A DNA stretch of 64,000 nt from Magicicada septendecula (taxonomy: Eukaryota > Arthropoda > Insecta > Hemiptera > Cicadidae), in NCBI GenBank assembly GCA_034769895.1, contig CM068367.1, positions 119,387,927 to 119,451,926 of the forward strand, read 5' to 3'. Shown piece by piece: positions 51,603 through 64,000 of the stretch; the stretch's first letter is position 1; each line of letters begins with the position of its first letter. A program made the translations under genes and the position numbers. Under the pieces are notes generated by a model. That model saw only the letters and a list, made by a program, of their open reading frames with translations, made no database searches and had not been told where the DNA came from.

Positions 51603-52747
51603 TTCCCTGCATTTTTATTGCGGTAGTGATAATAATAAAATGGAAACGTAAACAGTACATAACTGAGATATGCTTGCCTGCCACGCACGATATATTTTCT
51701 CTTATACATGACTAGCAGAATACCCGTGCTTCGCTACGGAGTTTCATGTTGTACGTAATGAAAATGTTAGTTTAATTAAAGTAGGCTTCTTAAAAATAAA
51801 TAGCTGTTGCCCACAACTTCGTTCGCGTGGTCTTCAATTTAATGCGATAATATATTTAGAACAGAATCTATTCTATTGGGTTGCCATAGTAACCAGATCT
51901 AATAGTGTTTTAAGACCGCAAAGGACCCCCCAGAGGATCGTATCGAAAAAACACCTGTCCTATGTTGGTTCTCCCGTTGCGTAAAATATTTGTGCCAAGT
52001 TTGGTTGAAATCGGTCCAATGGTTTAGGTGGAGACATGGAAGACCCCAAAGGACCCCCCAAAGGATCAAATACGAAAAAAACACTTGTCCTATGTTGGTT
52101 CTCCCTTTGCGTAAAATATTTGTGCCAAGTTTGGTTGAAATCGGTCCAGTGGTTTAGGAGGCGATGTGTAAGACCCCAAAGAACCCCCAAAAGGACCCCA
52201 TCGAAAAAACACCTATCCTATGTTGGTTCTCCCGTTGCATAAAATATTTGTGCCAAGTTTGGTTGAAATCGGTACAGTGGTTTAGGAGGAGATGTGGAAG
52301 AAACCTTCGCGGACGTGCGCACAACAACTCACCGAACTTTCATCGCAATCGGATGAATGGTATAGGAACGCATACGGGACAAACAAAGAAACATTCATTT
52401 TTATATATAAGATGTAAACTATACCACTTACTTGACATAAACCGTGATAGCTAAGCTAATGTACAACATATATGTATTAATTATACACATAAATGTTCCT
52501 CGATAGACACTCTATCTATTGGCGAAAATTTGAATAAAATCCGTTCAGTACTTCCTGAGATTAGCGATTTCAAACACAGAGAGAAAACGGACCGACTTTA
52601 CTTTATACTATGTACAGATTTACATTAAAATGAAAAAATTATAATTTTATTGCCTGGCAACAAAATTATTTTATTTTTAACAATTACCATTGTTTGAAAA
52701 AGTTTAAATGAATTTTCAAGTACTTTACTCTTGTTAAAACGTAAAAG
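50750..52747 (+). repeat. Full HOR cassette, copy 10
   Basis: ORF 50815-51111, consensus. (TG)23 at 51555-51600. Its Helitron carries the copy 7 and 11 mark, but its tail C has TTTTTAACAATTACC as in copies 1-5. It is therefore a mosaic of two cassette lineages. Confidence 0.9.
51712..52618 (-). mobile_element. Helitron, copy 10
   Basis: 907 bp with the one-A loss shared with copies 7 and 11. Private changes: GATGTGTAAGACC (about 52164) and CACCGAACTTTC (about 52330). Ends intact. Confidence 0.87.
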
Positions 52748-55670
52748 GTTGCAGGTAAACCTTCCCCTTAACCGATCTTCACCAAAATCAAAAGGCCTTG
52801 AGTCCTCTACAATTCAGTGACGTATGCAAAAAATTATTTGATTCTGTTTGAATTTGCGGCAGTTATCGTTTGCCATAGAAAATACGCTTGATAAAAAACG
52901 TTGCAGGTAAACTCCCCCTTCCCCTCAACCGATCTTCACCAAAACCAATAGGTCTTGAGTACTCTACAAATCACGGCTGTATGCAAATAATCTTTTCATT
53001 CTGTTTGAATTTGCGGCTGTTATCGTTTGCCATAGAAAATACCCTTCATAAAAAAACGCTGCAGGTAAACTACCCCTTTCCCTTAACCGATCTTCACCAA
53101 AAACAATAGGTCTTGAGAACTCTGCAAATCACGGCTGTATGCAAAAAATTATATGATTCTGTTTGAATTTGCGGCTGTTATCGTTTGCCATAGAAAATAC
53201 CCTTGTTAAAAAAACGCTGCAGGTAAACTACCCCTTTCCCTTAACCGAGCTTCACCAAAAACAATAGGTCTTGAGAACTCTACAATTTAGGGCTGTATGC
53301 AAATAATCTTTTGATTCTGTTTGAATATGCGGCTGTTATCGTTTGCCATAGGAAATACCCTTGTTAAAACATAAAACGTTACAGGTAAACTACCCCTTTC
53401 CCTTAACCAATCTTCATCAAAAACAATAGGTCTTGAGAAGTCTACAATTCAGGGCTGCATGCGAAACATTATTTGATTCTGTTTGAATTTGCGGCTGTTA
53501 TCGTTTGCCAAAAAAAAATTTTCCCTTGATAAAAAAACACCGTTGCAAGTAAACTACCCCTTTCCCTCAACCAATCTTCACCAAAAACAATAGGTCATGA
53601 GTACTTAACAAATCAGGGCTGTATGCAAAAAATTATTTGATTCTGTTTGAATTTGCGGCAGTTATCGTTTGCCATAGAAAAAAAATCTACCCACAGACAG
53701 ACACACACAGACACTTTTTGGAAAACGACTTTTTTTCATGTTTTGAGTGTAGTACAATCAGAATCTGCAATAATCTCGAACACGATTTTTTTGCCATCAC
53801 CATACTTCCATTTCCTTAAGGAATATGGAAGTAAAAATTATAATTTTATTGCCTGGCAACAAAATTATTTTATTTTTAACAATTACCATTGTTTGAAAAA
53901 GTTTAAATGAATTTTCAAGTACTTTACTCTTGTTAAAACGTAAAAGGTTGCAGGTAAACTACCCCTTCCCCTTAACCGATCTTCACCAAAATCAAAAGGC
54001 CTTGAGTCCTCTACAATTCAGTGATGTATGCAAAAACTTATTTGATTCTGTTTGAATTTGCGGCAGTTATCGTTTGCCATAGAAAATACGCTTGATAAAA
54101 AACGTTGCAGGTAAACTACCCCTTCCCCTCAACCGATCTTCACCAAAAACAATAGGTCTTGAGTACTCTACAAATCACGGCTGTATGCAAAAAATTATAT
54201 GATTCTGTTTGAATTTGCGGCTGTTATCGTTTGCCATAGAAAATTACCCTTGATTAAAAAACGTTGCAGGTAAACTACCCCTTCCCCTCAACCGATCTTT
54301 ACCAAAAACAGTAAGTCTTGAGTACTCTACAAATCAGGGCTGTATGCAAAAAATTATTTGTTTCTGTTTGAATTTGCGGCTCTTATCGTTTGCCATAGAA
54401 AATACCCTTTTAAAACATAAAACGTTGCCAGTAAACTACCACTTTCCCTTAACCGATCTTCACCAAAAACAAAAGGTCTTGAGAACTCTACAATTCAGGG
54501 CAGTATGCGAAACATTATTTGATTATGTTTGAATTTGCGGCTCGTATCGTTTGCCATAGAAAATACCCTTGTTAAAACAAAAAACGTTGCAGGTAAACTA
54601 CCCCTTTCACTTAACCGATCTTGACCAAAATCAACGGATCTTGAGAACTCTACAATTCAGGGCTGAATGCGAAATATTATTTAATTCTGTTTGAATTTGC
54701 GGCTGTTATCGTTTGCCAAACAAACAAAATCACCCTTGATACAAAAAAACCATTGCAGGTAAACTACCCCTTTGCCTCAACCGATCTTCACCAAAAACAA
54801 TACGTCGTGAGTACTCTACAAATCAGAGCTGTGTGCAAAAATTATTTGATTCTGTTTGAATTTGCGGCTGTTATCGTTTGCCATAGAAAAAAAATCTACA
54901 GACACAGACAGACACACACACAATCAGAATCTGCAATAATCTCGAACACGATTTTTTTGCCATCACCATACTTCCATTTCCTTAAGGAACATGGAAGTAA
55001 AAATTACCCTTGATAAAAAACTGTTGCAGGTAAACTACCCCTTTCCCTTAACCGATCTTCACCAAAAACGATCAGTCTTGAGAACTCTACAATTCAAGGC
55101 TGTATGCAAAATATTATATGATTCTGTTTGAATTTGCGGCTGTTATCGTTTGCCATACAAAATACCCTTGATAAAACAAAAAACGTGGCAGGTAAACTAC
55201 CCTTTTCCCTTAACCGATCTTCACCAAAAACAATAGCTCTTGAGTACTCAACAAATCAGGCCTGTATGCAAAAACGTATTTGATTGTTTAAATTTGCGGC
55301 TCTTGTTGTTTGCCATAGAAAATACCCTTTTAAAACATAAAACGTTGCAGGTAAACTACCCCTTTCCCTTAACCGATCTTCACCGAAAACAACAGGTGTT
55401 GAGAACTCTACAATTCAGGGCAGTATGCAAAAAATTATTTGATTATGTTTGAATTTGTGGCTGTTATCGTTTGCCATAGAAAATACCCTTGTTAAAACAT
55501 CAAACGTTGCAGGTAAACTACCCCTTTCCCTTAACCGATCTTTACCAAAATCAACAGATCTTGAGAACTCTACAATTGAGAGCTGTATGCGACACATTAT
55601 TTGATTCTGTTTGAATTTGCGGCTGTTATCGTTTGCCAAACAAACAAAATTACCCTTTATAAAACAAAAA
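52748..55670 (+). repeat. Satellite block 10
   Basis: B-C fusion at 53687-53832/53833-53946 with an intermediate CAGA tract (CCCACAGACAGACACAC). Short B at 54896-54998. The 18.3-kb repeat restarts inside this block. Private ACCAATAGGTCTTG (about 52944). No gene is seen. Confidence 0.9.
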
Positions 55671-56473
55671 TATCGGTATGGAGAACCATACATGACTTCC
55701 ATATTCTAAGATTTATTTTTAAAATCATTTTCGAAATGAAATATTACCATAGAAACTACTTCTTTCTACTTACTGCTTCAGCCTTAACCACAGTACTGTG
55801 GTCACTAACATATACCACCTTACGTTATCGCACTCGATTTTCACTGATGATGGAAGGCAATGGCATTGCCGAAACGTCTGGTTTTGTAGAAAACATTGGA
55901 CTACGGCCAAATATCCCGGGAAGGAATTTTAACAAAAACTACTTCTTTGTTGCCGATAACGTTGTACACATATATATAAAAAATATGCATAAAATTAATG
56001 GCTTGTATAAGTTAATGATTGATCTCCATTAAGTAGTGCTCAAGTTTCCAAAGTTTTAATATTATGATGTCCGTAATTAAAACATCAGAGCAGGTTTAGT
56101 GTGTATGAGGGTTCACCGTGGACAAAAATTTTCAACATTTCCTATTGAGCGTTGCTTAGAATAAATCTGCGAATCTACAGTGTACGTTTCACAGAACAAA
56201 CACGCGGAAAAGAAGGAGCGCTCCGAAGTCACTCATGGACCCTCAGCATCTTGCAGAGGGTTCATTCCCTAAAGACGAAAAGTCTGTCTATGAATCGTTC
56301 CTCTGTAACCACGTGCAGTTACACTGCCCAGCGATCCACAGGAAGCAAATCGCTATCCACACTGGACACTTTTTCGGCTTGCATGCGTTATGTTGGTATG
56401 GGTTCGGCACTTTCCATTTAAAAACCGTGCAAATGTAAGAAAATAAACATGAATGAGGCCAGAAATAACGCGA

Positions 56474-56475
<2 letters not shown>

Positions 56476-56541
<66 letters not shown>
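56476..56541. repeat. (TG)33 microsatellite, longest of twelve
   Basis: A pure dinucleotide run. The same locus has 7, 12, 11, 17, 11, 14, 26, 13, 14, 23, 33 and 13 units in cassettes 1 to 12. It lies about 110 bp left of the Helitron. Confidence 0.95.
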
Positions 56542-56543
<2 letters not shown>

Positions 56544-56652
56544 TTCCCTGCATTTTTATTGCGGTAGTGATAATAATAAAATGGAAACGTAAACAGTACA
56601 TAACTGAGATATGCTTGCCTGCCACGCACGATATATTTTCTCTTATACATGA

Positions 56653-57559
56653 CTAGCAGAATACCCGTGCTTCGCTACGGAGTTTCATGTTGTACGTAAT
56701 GAAAATGTTAGTTTAATTAAAGTAGGCTTCTTAAAAATAAATAGCTGTTGCCCACAACTTCGTTCGCGTGGTCTTCAATTTAATGCGATAATATATTTAG
56801 AACAGAATCTATTCTATTGGGTTGCCATAGTAACCAGATCTAATAGTGTTTTAAGACCGCAAAGGACCCCCCAGAGGATCGTATCGAAAAAACACCTGTC
56901 CTATGTTGGTTCTCCCGTTGCGTAAAATATTTGTGCCAAGTTTGGTTGAAATCGGTCCAATGGTTTAGGTGGAGACATGGAAGACCCCAAAGGACCCCCC
57001 AAAGGATCAAATACGAAAAAAACACTTGTCCTATGTTGGTTCTCCCTTTGCGTAAAATATTTGTGCCAAGTTTGGTTGAAATCGGTCCAGTGGTTTAGGA
57101 GGCGATGTGGAAGACCCCAAAGAACCCCCAAAAGGACCCCATCGAAAAAACACCTATCCTATGTTGGTTCTCCCGTTGCATAAAATATTTGTGCCAAGTT
57201 TGGTTGAAATCGGTACAGTGGTTTAGGAGGAGATGTGGAAGAAACCTTCGCGGACGTGCGCACAACAACTCACCGAAGTTTCATCGCAATCGGATGAATG
57301 GTATAGGAACGCATACGGGACAAACAAAGAAACATTCATTTTTATATATAAGATGTAAACTATACCACTTACTTGACATAAACCGTGATAGCTAAGCTAA
57401 TGTACAACATATATGTATTAATTATACACATAAATGTTCCTCGATAGACACTCTATCTATTGGCGAAAATTTGAATAAAATCCGTTCAGTACTTCCTGAG
57501 ATTAGCGATTTCAAACACAGAGAGAAAACGGACCGACTTTACTTTATACTATGTACAGA
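56653..57559 (-). mobile_element. Helitron, copy 11
   Basis: 907 bp with the one-A loss of copies 7 and 10. Ends and flanks intact. Confidence 0.87.
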
Positions 57560-57688
57560 TTTACATTAAAATGAAAAAATTATAATTTTATTGCCTGGCA
57601 ACAAAATTATTTTATTTTTAAAAATTACCATTGTTTGAAAAAGTTTAAATGAATTTTCAAGTACTTTACTCTTGTTAAAACGTAAAAG

Positions 57689-60601
57689 GTTGCAGGTAAA
57701 CCTTCCCCTTAACCGATCTTCACCAAAATCAAAAGGCCTTGAGTCCTCTACAATTCAGTGACGTATGCAAAAAATTATTTGATTCTGTTTGAATTTGCGG
57801 CAGTTATCGTTTGCCATAGAAAATACGCTTGATAAAAAACGTTGCAGGTAAACTCCCCCTTCCCCTCAACCGATCTTCACCAAAAACAATATGTCTTGAG
57901 TACTCTACAAATCACGGCGGTATGCAAATAATCTTTTCATTCTGTTTGAATTTGCGGCTGTTATCGTTTGCCATAGAAAATACCCTTGATAAAAAAACGC
58001 TGCAGGTAAACTACCCCCTTCCCTTAACCGATCTTCACCAAAAACAATAGGTCTTGAGAACTCTGCAAATCACGGCTGTATGCAAAAAATTATATGATTC
58101 TGTTTGAATTTGCGGCTGTTATCGTTTGCCATAGAAAATACCCTTGTTAAAAAAACGCTGCAGGTAAACTACCCCTTTCCCTTAACCGAGCTTCACCAAA
58201 AACAATAGGTCTTGAGAACTCTACAATTTAGGGCTGTATGCAAATAATCTTTTGATTCTGTTTGAATATGCGGCTGTTATCGTTTGCCATAGGAAATACC
58301 CTTGTTAAAACATAAAACGTTACAGGTAAACTACCCCTTTCCCTTAACCAATCTTCACCAAAAACAATAGGTCTTGAGAAGTCTACAATTCAGGGCTGCA
58401 TGCGAAACATTATTTGATTCTGTTTGAATTTGCGGCTGTTATCGTTTGCCAAAAAAAAATTTTTCCCTTGATAAAAAAACACCGTTGCAAGTAAACTACC
58501 CCTTTCCCTCAACCAATCTTCACCAAAAACAATAGGTCATGAGTACTTAACAAATCAGGGCTGTATGCAAAAAATTATTTGATTCTGTTTGAATTTGCGG
58601 CAGTTATCGTTTGCCATAGAAAAAAAATCTACCCACAGACACTTTTTGGAAAACGACTTTTTTTCATGTTTTGAATGTAGTACAATCAGAATCTGCAATA
58701 ATCTCGAACACGATTTTTTTGCCATCACCATACTTCCATTTCCTTAAGGAATATGGAAGTAAAAATTATAATTTTATTGCCTGGCAACAAAATTATTTTA
58801 TTTTTAACAATTACCATTGTTTGAAAAAGTTTAAATGAATTTTCAACTACTTTACTCTTGTTAAAACGTAAAAGGTTGCAGGTAAACTACCCCTTCCCCT
58901 TAACCGATCTTCACCAAAATCAAAAGGCCTTGAGTCCTCTACAATTCAGTGATGTATGCAAAAACTTATTTGATTCTGTTTGAATTTGCGGCAGTTATCG
59001 TTTGCCATAGAAAATACGCTTGATAAAAAACGTTGCAGGTAAACTACCCCTTCCCCTCAACCGATCTTCACCAAAAACAATAGGTCTTGAGTACTCTACA
59101 AATCACGGCTGTATACAAAAAATTATATGATTCTGTTTGAATTTGCGGCTGTTATCGTTTGCCATAGAAAATTACCCTTGATTAAAAAACGTTGCAGGTA
59201 AACTACCCCTTCCCCTCAACCGATCTTTACCAAAAACAGTAAGTCTTGAGTACTCTACAAATCAGGGCTGTATGCAAAAAATTATTTGTTTCTGTTTGAA
59301 TTTGCGGCTCTTATCGTTTGCCATAGAAAATACCCTTTTAAAACATAAAACGTTGCCAGTAAACTACCACTTTCCCTTAACCGATCTTCACCAAAAACAA
59401 AAGGTCTTGAGAACTCTACAATTCAGGGCAGTATGCGAAACATTATTTGATTATGTTTGAATTTGCGGCTCGTATCGTTTGCCATAGAAAATACCCTTGT
59501 TAAAACAAAAAACGTTGCAGGTAAACTACCCCTTTCACTTAACCGATCTTGACCAAAATCAACGGATCTTGAGAACTCTACAATTCAGGGCTGAATGCGA
59601 AATATTATTTAATTCTGTTTGAATTTGCGGCTGTTATCGTTTGCCAAACAAACAAAATCACCCTTGATACAAAAAAACCATTGCAGGTAAACTACCCCTT
59701 TGCCTCAACCGATCTTCACCAAAAACAATACGTCGTGAGTACTCTACAAATCAGAGCTGTGTGCAAAAAATTATTTGATTCTGTTTGAATTTGCGGCTGT
59801 TATCGTTTGCCTTAGAAAAAAAATCTACAGACACAGACAGACACACACACAATCAGAATCTGCAATAATCTCGAACACGATTTTTTTGCCATCACCATAC
59901 TTCCATTTCCTTAAGGAACATGGAAGTAAAAATTACCCTTGATAAAAAACTGTTGCAGGTAAACTACCCCTTTCCCTTAACCGATCTTCACCAAAAACGA
60001 TCAGTCTTGAGAACTCTACAATTCAAGGCTGTATGCAAAATATTATATGATTCTGTTTGAATTTGCGGCTGTTATCGTTTGCCATACAAAATACCCTTGA
60101 TAAAACAAAAAACGTGGCAGGTAAACTACCCTTTTCCCTTAACCGATCTTCACCAAAAACAATAGGTCTTTAGTACTCAACAAATCAGGCCTGTATGCAA
60201 AAACGTATTTGATTCTGTTTAAATTTGCGGCTCTTGTTGTTTGCCATAGAAAATACCCTTTTAAAACATAAAACGTTGCAGGTAAACTACCCCTTTCCCT
60301 TAACCGATCTTCACCGAAAACAACAGGTGTTGAGAACTCTACAATTCAGGGCAGTATGCAAAAAATTATTTGATTATGTTTGAATTTGTGGCTGTTATCG
60401 TTTGCCATAGAAAATACCCTTGTTAAAACATCAAACGTTGCAGGTAAACTACCCCTTTCCCTTAACCGATCTTTACCAAAATCAACAGATCTTGAGAACT
60501 CTACAATTGAGAGCTGTATGCGACACATTATTTGATTCTGTTTGAATTTGCGGCTGTTATCGTTTGCCAAACAAACAAAATTACCCTTTATAAAACAAAA
60601 A
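57689..60601 (+). repeat. Satellite block 11
   Basis: Copy of block 7: shortened B at 58629-58760 fused to C at 58761-58874, short B at 59825-59927. No gene is seen. Confidence 0.9.
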
Positions 60602-62580
60602 TATCGGTATGGAGAACCATACATGACTTCCATATTCTAAGATTTATTTTTAAAATCATTTTCGAAATGAAATATTACCATAGAAACTACTTCTTTCTAC
60701 TTACTGCTTCAGCCTTAACCACAGTACTGTGGTCACTAACATATACCACCTTACGTTATCGCACTCGATTTTCACTGATGATGGAAGGCAATGGCATTGC
60801 CGAAACGTCTGGTTTTGTAGAAAACATTGGACTACGGCCAAATATCCCGGGAAGGAATTTTAACAAAAACTACTTCTTTGTTGCCGATAACGTTGTACAC
60901 ATATATATAAAAAATATGCATAAAATTAATGGCTTGTATAAGTTAATGATTGATCTCCATTAAGTAGTGCTCAAGTTTCCAAAGTTTTAATATTATGATG
61001 TCCGTAATTAAAACATCAGAGCAGGTTTAGTGTGTATGAGGGTTCACCGTGGACAAAAATTTTCAACATTTCCTATTGAGCGTTGCTTAGAATAAATCTG
61101 CGAATCTACAGTGTACGTTTCACAGAACAAACACGCGGAAAAGAAGGAGCGCTCCGAAGTCACTCATGGACCCTCAGCATCTTGCAGAGGGTTCATTCCC
61201 TAAAGACGAAAAGTCTGTCTATGAATCGTTCCTCTGTAAACACGTGCAGTTACACTGCCCAGCGATCCACAGGAAGCAAATCGCTATCCACGCTGGACAC
61301 TTTTTCGGCTTGCATGCGTTATGTTGGTATGGGTTCGGCACTTTCCATTTAAAAACCGTGCAAATGTAAGAAAATAAACATGAATGAGGCCAGAAATAAC
61401 GCGAATTGTGTGTGTGTGTGTGTGTGTGTGTGTCTTCCCTTCATTTTTATTGCGGTAGTGATAATAATAAAATGGAAACGTAAACAGTACATAACTGAGA
61501 TATGCTTGCCTGCCACGCACGATATATTTTCTCTTATACATGACTAGCAGAATACCCGTGCTTCGCTACGGAGTTTCATGTTGTACGTAATGAAAATGTT
61601 AGTTTAATTAAAGTAGGCTTCTTAAAAATAAATAGCTGTTGCCCACAACTTCGTTCGCGTGGTCTTCAATTTAATGCGATAATATATTTAGAACAGAATC
61701 TATTCTATTGGGTTGCCATAGTAACCAGATCTAATAGTGTTTTAAGACCGCAAAGGACCCCCCAGAGGATCGTATCGAAAAAAACACCTGTCCTATGTTG
61801 GTTCTCCCGTTGCGTAAAATATTTGTGCCAAGTTTGGTTGAAATCGGTCCAATGGTTTAGGTGGAGACATGGAAGACCCCAAAGGACCCCCCAAAGGATC
61901 AAATACGAAAAAAACACTTGTCCTATGTTGGTTCTCCCTTTGCGTAAAATATTTGTGCCAAGTTTGGTTGAAATCGGTCCAGTGGTTTAGGAGGCGATGT
62001 GGAAGACCCCAAAGAACCCCCAAAAGGACCCCATCGAAAAAACACCTATCCTATGTTGGTTCTCCCGTTGCATAAAATATTTGTGCCAAGTTTGGTTGAA
62101 ATCGGTACAGTGGTTTAGGAGGAGATGTGGAAGAAACCTTCGCGGACGTGCGCACAACAACTCACCGAAGTTTCATCGCAATCGGATGAATGGTATAGGA
62201 ACGCATACGGGACAAACAAAGAAACATTCATTTTTATATATAAGATGTAAACTATACCACTTACTTGACATAAACCGTGATAGCTAAGCTAATGTACAAC
62301 ATATATGTATTAATTATACACATAAATGTTCCTCGATAGACACTCTATCTATTGGCGAAAATTTGAATAAAATCCGTTCAGTACTTCCTGAGATTAGCGA
62401 TTTCAAACACAGAGAGAAAACGGACCGACTTTACTTTATACTATGTACAGATTTACATTAAAATGAAAAAATTATAATTTTATTGCCTGGCAACAAAATT
62501 ATTTTATTTTTAAAAATTACCATTGTTTGAAAAAGTTTAAATGAATTTTCAAGTACTTTACTCTTGTTAAAACGTAAAAG
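60602..62580 (+). repeat. Full HOR cassette, copy 12
   Basis: ORF 60667-60963, consensus. (TG)13 at 61407-61432. Equivalent to copy 8, without its private Helitron change. Confidence 0.9.
61544..62451 (-). mobile_element. Helitron, copy 12
   Basis: 908 bp, intact ends, newer-lineage variants. Confidence 0.87.
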
Positions 62581-64000
62581 GTTGCAGGTAAACCTTCCCC
62601 TTAACCGATCTTCACCAAAATCAAAAGGCCTTGAGTCCTCTACAATTCAGTGACGTATGAAAAAATTATTTGATTCTGTTTGAATTTGCGGCAGTTATCG
62701 TTTGCCATAGAAAATACGCTTGATAAAAAACGTTGCAGGTAAACTCCCCCTTCCCCTCAACCGATCTTCACCAAAAACAATAGGTCTTGAGAACTCTGCA
62801 AATCACGGCTGTATGCAAAAAATTATTTGATTCTGTTATCGTTTGCCAAAAAAAAATTTTTCCCTTGATAAAAAAACACCGTTGCAAGTAAACTACCCCT
62901 TTCCCTCAACCAATCTTCACCAAAAACAATAGGTCATGAGTACTTAACAAATCAGGGCTGTATGCAAAAAATTATTTGATTCTGTTTGAATTTGCGGCAG
63001 TTATCGTTTGCCATAGAAAAAAAATCTACACACAGACAGACACACACACAGACACTTTTTGGAAAACGACTTTTTTTCATGTTTTGAGTGTAGTACAATC
63101 AGAATCTGCAATAATCTCGAACACGATTTTTTTTGCCATCACCATACTTCCATTTCCTTAAGGAACATGGAAGTAAAAATTACCCTTGATAAAAAACTGT
63201 TGCAGGTAAACTACCCCTTTCCCTTAACCGATCTTCACCAAAAACGATCAGTCTTGAGAACTCTACAATTCAAGGCTGTATGCAAAATATTATATGATTC
63301 TGTTTGAATTTGCGGCTGTTATCGTTTGCCATACAAAATACCCTTGATAAAACAAAAAACGTGGCAGCTAAACTACCCTTTTCCCTTAACCGATCTTCAC
63401 CAAAAACAATAGGTCTTTAGTACTCAACAAATCAGGCCTGTATGCAAAAACGTATTTGATTCTGTTTAAATTTGCGGCTCTTGTTGTTTGCCATAGAAAA
63501 TACCCTTTTAAAACATAAAACGTTGCAGGTAAACTACCCCTTTCCCTTAACCGATCTTCACCGAAAACAACAGGTGTTGAGAACTCTACAATTCAGGGCA
63601 GTATGCAAAAAATTATTTGATTCTGTTTGAATTTGCGGCTGTTATCGTTTGCCAAAAAAAAATTTTCCCTTGATAAAAAAACACCGTTGCAAGTAAACTA
63701 CCCCTTTCCCTCAACCAATCTTCACCAAAAACAATAGGTCATGAGTACTTAACAAATCAGGGCTGTATGCAAAAAATTATTTGATTCTGTTTGAATTTGC
63801 GGCAGTTATCGTTTGCCATAGAAAAAAAATCTACCCACAGACACTTTTTGGAAAACGACTTTTTTTCATGTTTTGAGTGTAGTACAATCAGAATCTGCAA
63901 TAATCTCGAACACGATTTTTTTGCCATCACCATACTTCCATTTCCTTAAGGAATATGGAAGTAAAAATTATAATTTTATTGCCTGGCAACAAAATTATTT
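62581..64000 (+). repeat. Satellite block 12, cut by the window end
   Basis: Copy of the start of block 8: 16-bp monomer loss (about 62837), long B without C (63026-63174), shortened B (63831-63962), then the first bases of C at the window end. No gene is seen. Confidence 0.9.

Larger units (their letters stand above)
36350..54636 (+). repeat. 18,287-bp four-cassette repeat, first copy
   Basis: Contains cassettes 7-10. The left boundary lies between 36349 (A here, G at 54636) and about 36549 (five-A run shared with 54836). Everything from there is repeated at +18,287, changing to +18,301/18,302 after the longer (TG)n of cassette 11. The four unit lengths (4916, 5202, 3248, 4921) sum to the period. 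Confidence 0.85.
55671..57688 (+). repeat. Full HOR cassette, copy 11
   Basis: ORF 55736-56032, consensus. (TG)33 at 56476-56541, the longest tract, which alone makes this the longest cassette (2018 bp). Shares CCACACTGGAC with copy 7. Confidence 0.9.
54637..64000 (+). repeat. 18.3-kb four-cassette repeat, second copy, cut by the window end
   Basis: Matches 36350-45698 with few differences: the (TG)n of cassette 11 (33 against 26 units), AACCACGTG (56308), TTGAATGTAG (58673), GTATACAAAA (59112), and GCTGTTGCCC where copy 8 is mutated. About half of the period lies inside the window, so the array continues to the right. Confidence 0.85.

Noticed and set aside
56288-56656. Frames with long His-Thr or Cys-Val repeats.
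   Set aside because: They are translations of the (TG)n/(CA)n microsatellite and change length with it.
958-63307. Dozens of 60-100 codon frames starting within monomers (for example MILFEFAAVIVCHRKK or MQKIICFCLNLRLLSFAIEN).
   Set aside because: They follow the monomer sequence, repeat wherever the monomer repeats and cross insert borders. No protein family is recognised, so they are satellite shadows.
1-64000. CRISPR array.
   Set aside because: Repeats are about 160 bp, contiguous and without unique spacers. Helitron and microsatellite content is eukaryotic.
1-64000. CENP-B box in the monomer.
   Set aside because: No match to the core TTCGNNNNANNCGGG was found by eye in the monomer consensus.

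Overview
The window is a eukaryotic satellite array with no host gene that I can support. Everything is built from one A/T-rich tandem monomer of about 154-165 bp. Every copy I examined runs head to tail in the same orientation. The monomer array is broken up by a 1.97-kb cassette present in 12 full copies and 3 decayed ones. No tRNA, rRNA, promoter, operon or prokaryotic signal is visible. The organism is most likely an animal, probably an arthropod. This rests on the Helitron end type (a CCCGTGCTTCGCTACGG hairpin, which I recall as widespread in insect repeats) and on the (CA)n/(CAGA)n tracts. It is inference, not proof.

Layout. Positions 1-6677 are the older flank: divergent monomers with three shrunken cassettes (1331-1823, 2724-2977, 3835-4059). 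From 6678 to the end the array is a homogenised higher-order repeat (HOR). Each unit is one full cassette plus a block of monomers (about 15 in a standard unit). Cassettes start at 6678, 12792, 17532, 22266, 27016, 31750, 37384, 42300, 47502, 50750, 55671 and 60602. Spacings are 6114, 4740, 4734, 4750, 4734, 5634, 4916, 5202, 3248, 4921 and 4931 bp.

Each cassette contains, in order: a leader with a 98-codon open frame of unknown origin, an unassigned stretch, a (TG)n microsatellite of 7 to 33 units, a 908-bp Helitron on the minus strand carrying a three-copy minisatellite of about 129 bp, and a 3' tail here called C. A second small insert, B ((CAGA)n followed by a hairpin), recurs inside the monomer blocks, alone or fused directly to C.

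The main discovery is the Helitron. It starts with TC, ends with CTAG, has a 16-nt hairpin 12 nt before that end, and sits between A and T with no target duplication. The decayed cassette at 3835-4059 preserves the matching empty site at 3931/3932. The Helitron therefore entered a cassette already in the array and was then amplified with it.

Above the single-cassette unit there are larger tandem duplications: a two-cassette period of 9484 bp (about 13.62-32.58 kb), a four-cassette period of 18,287 bp (about 36.35 kb to beyond the window), a 5202-bp duplication (about 40.1-50.5 kb), and partial ones of about 1.21 and 1.05 kb. The breakpoints of the 9484-bp duplication fall in or next to the (TG)n tracts. 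All counts and identities were made by eye.
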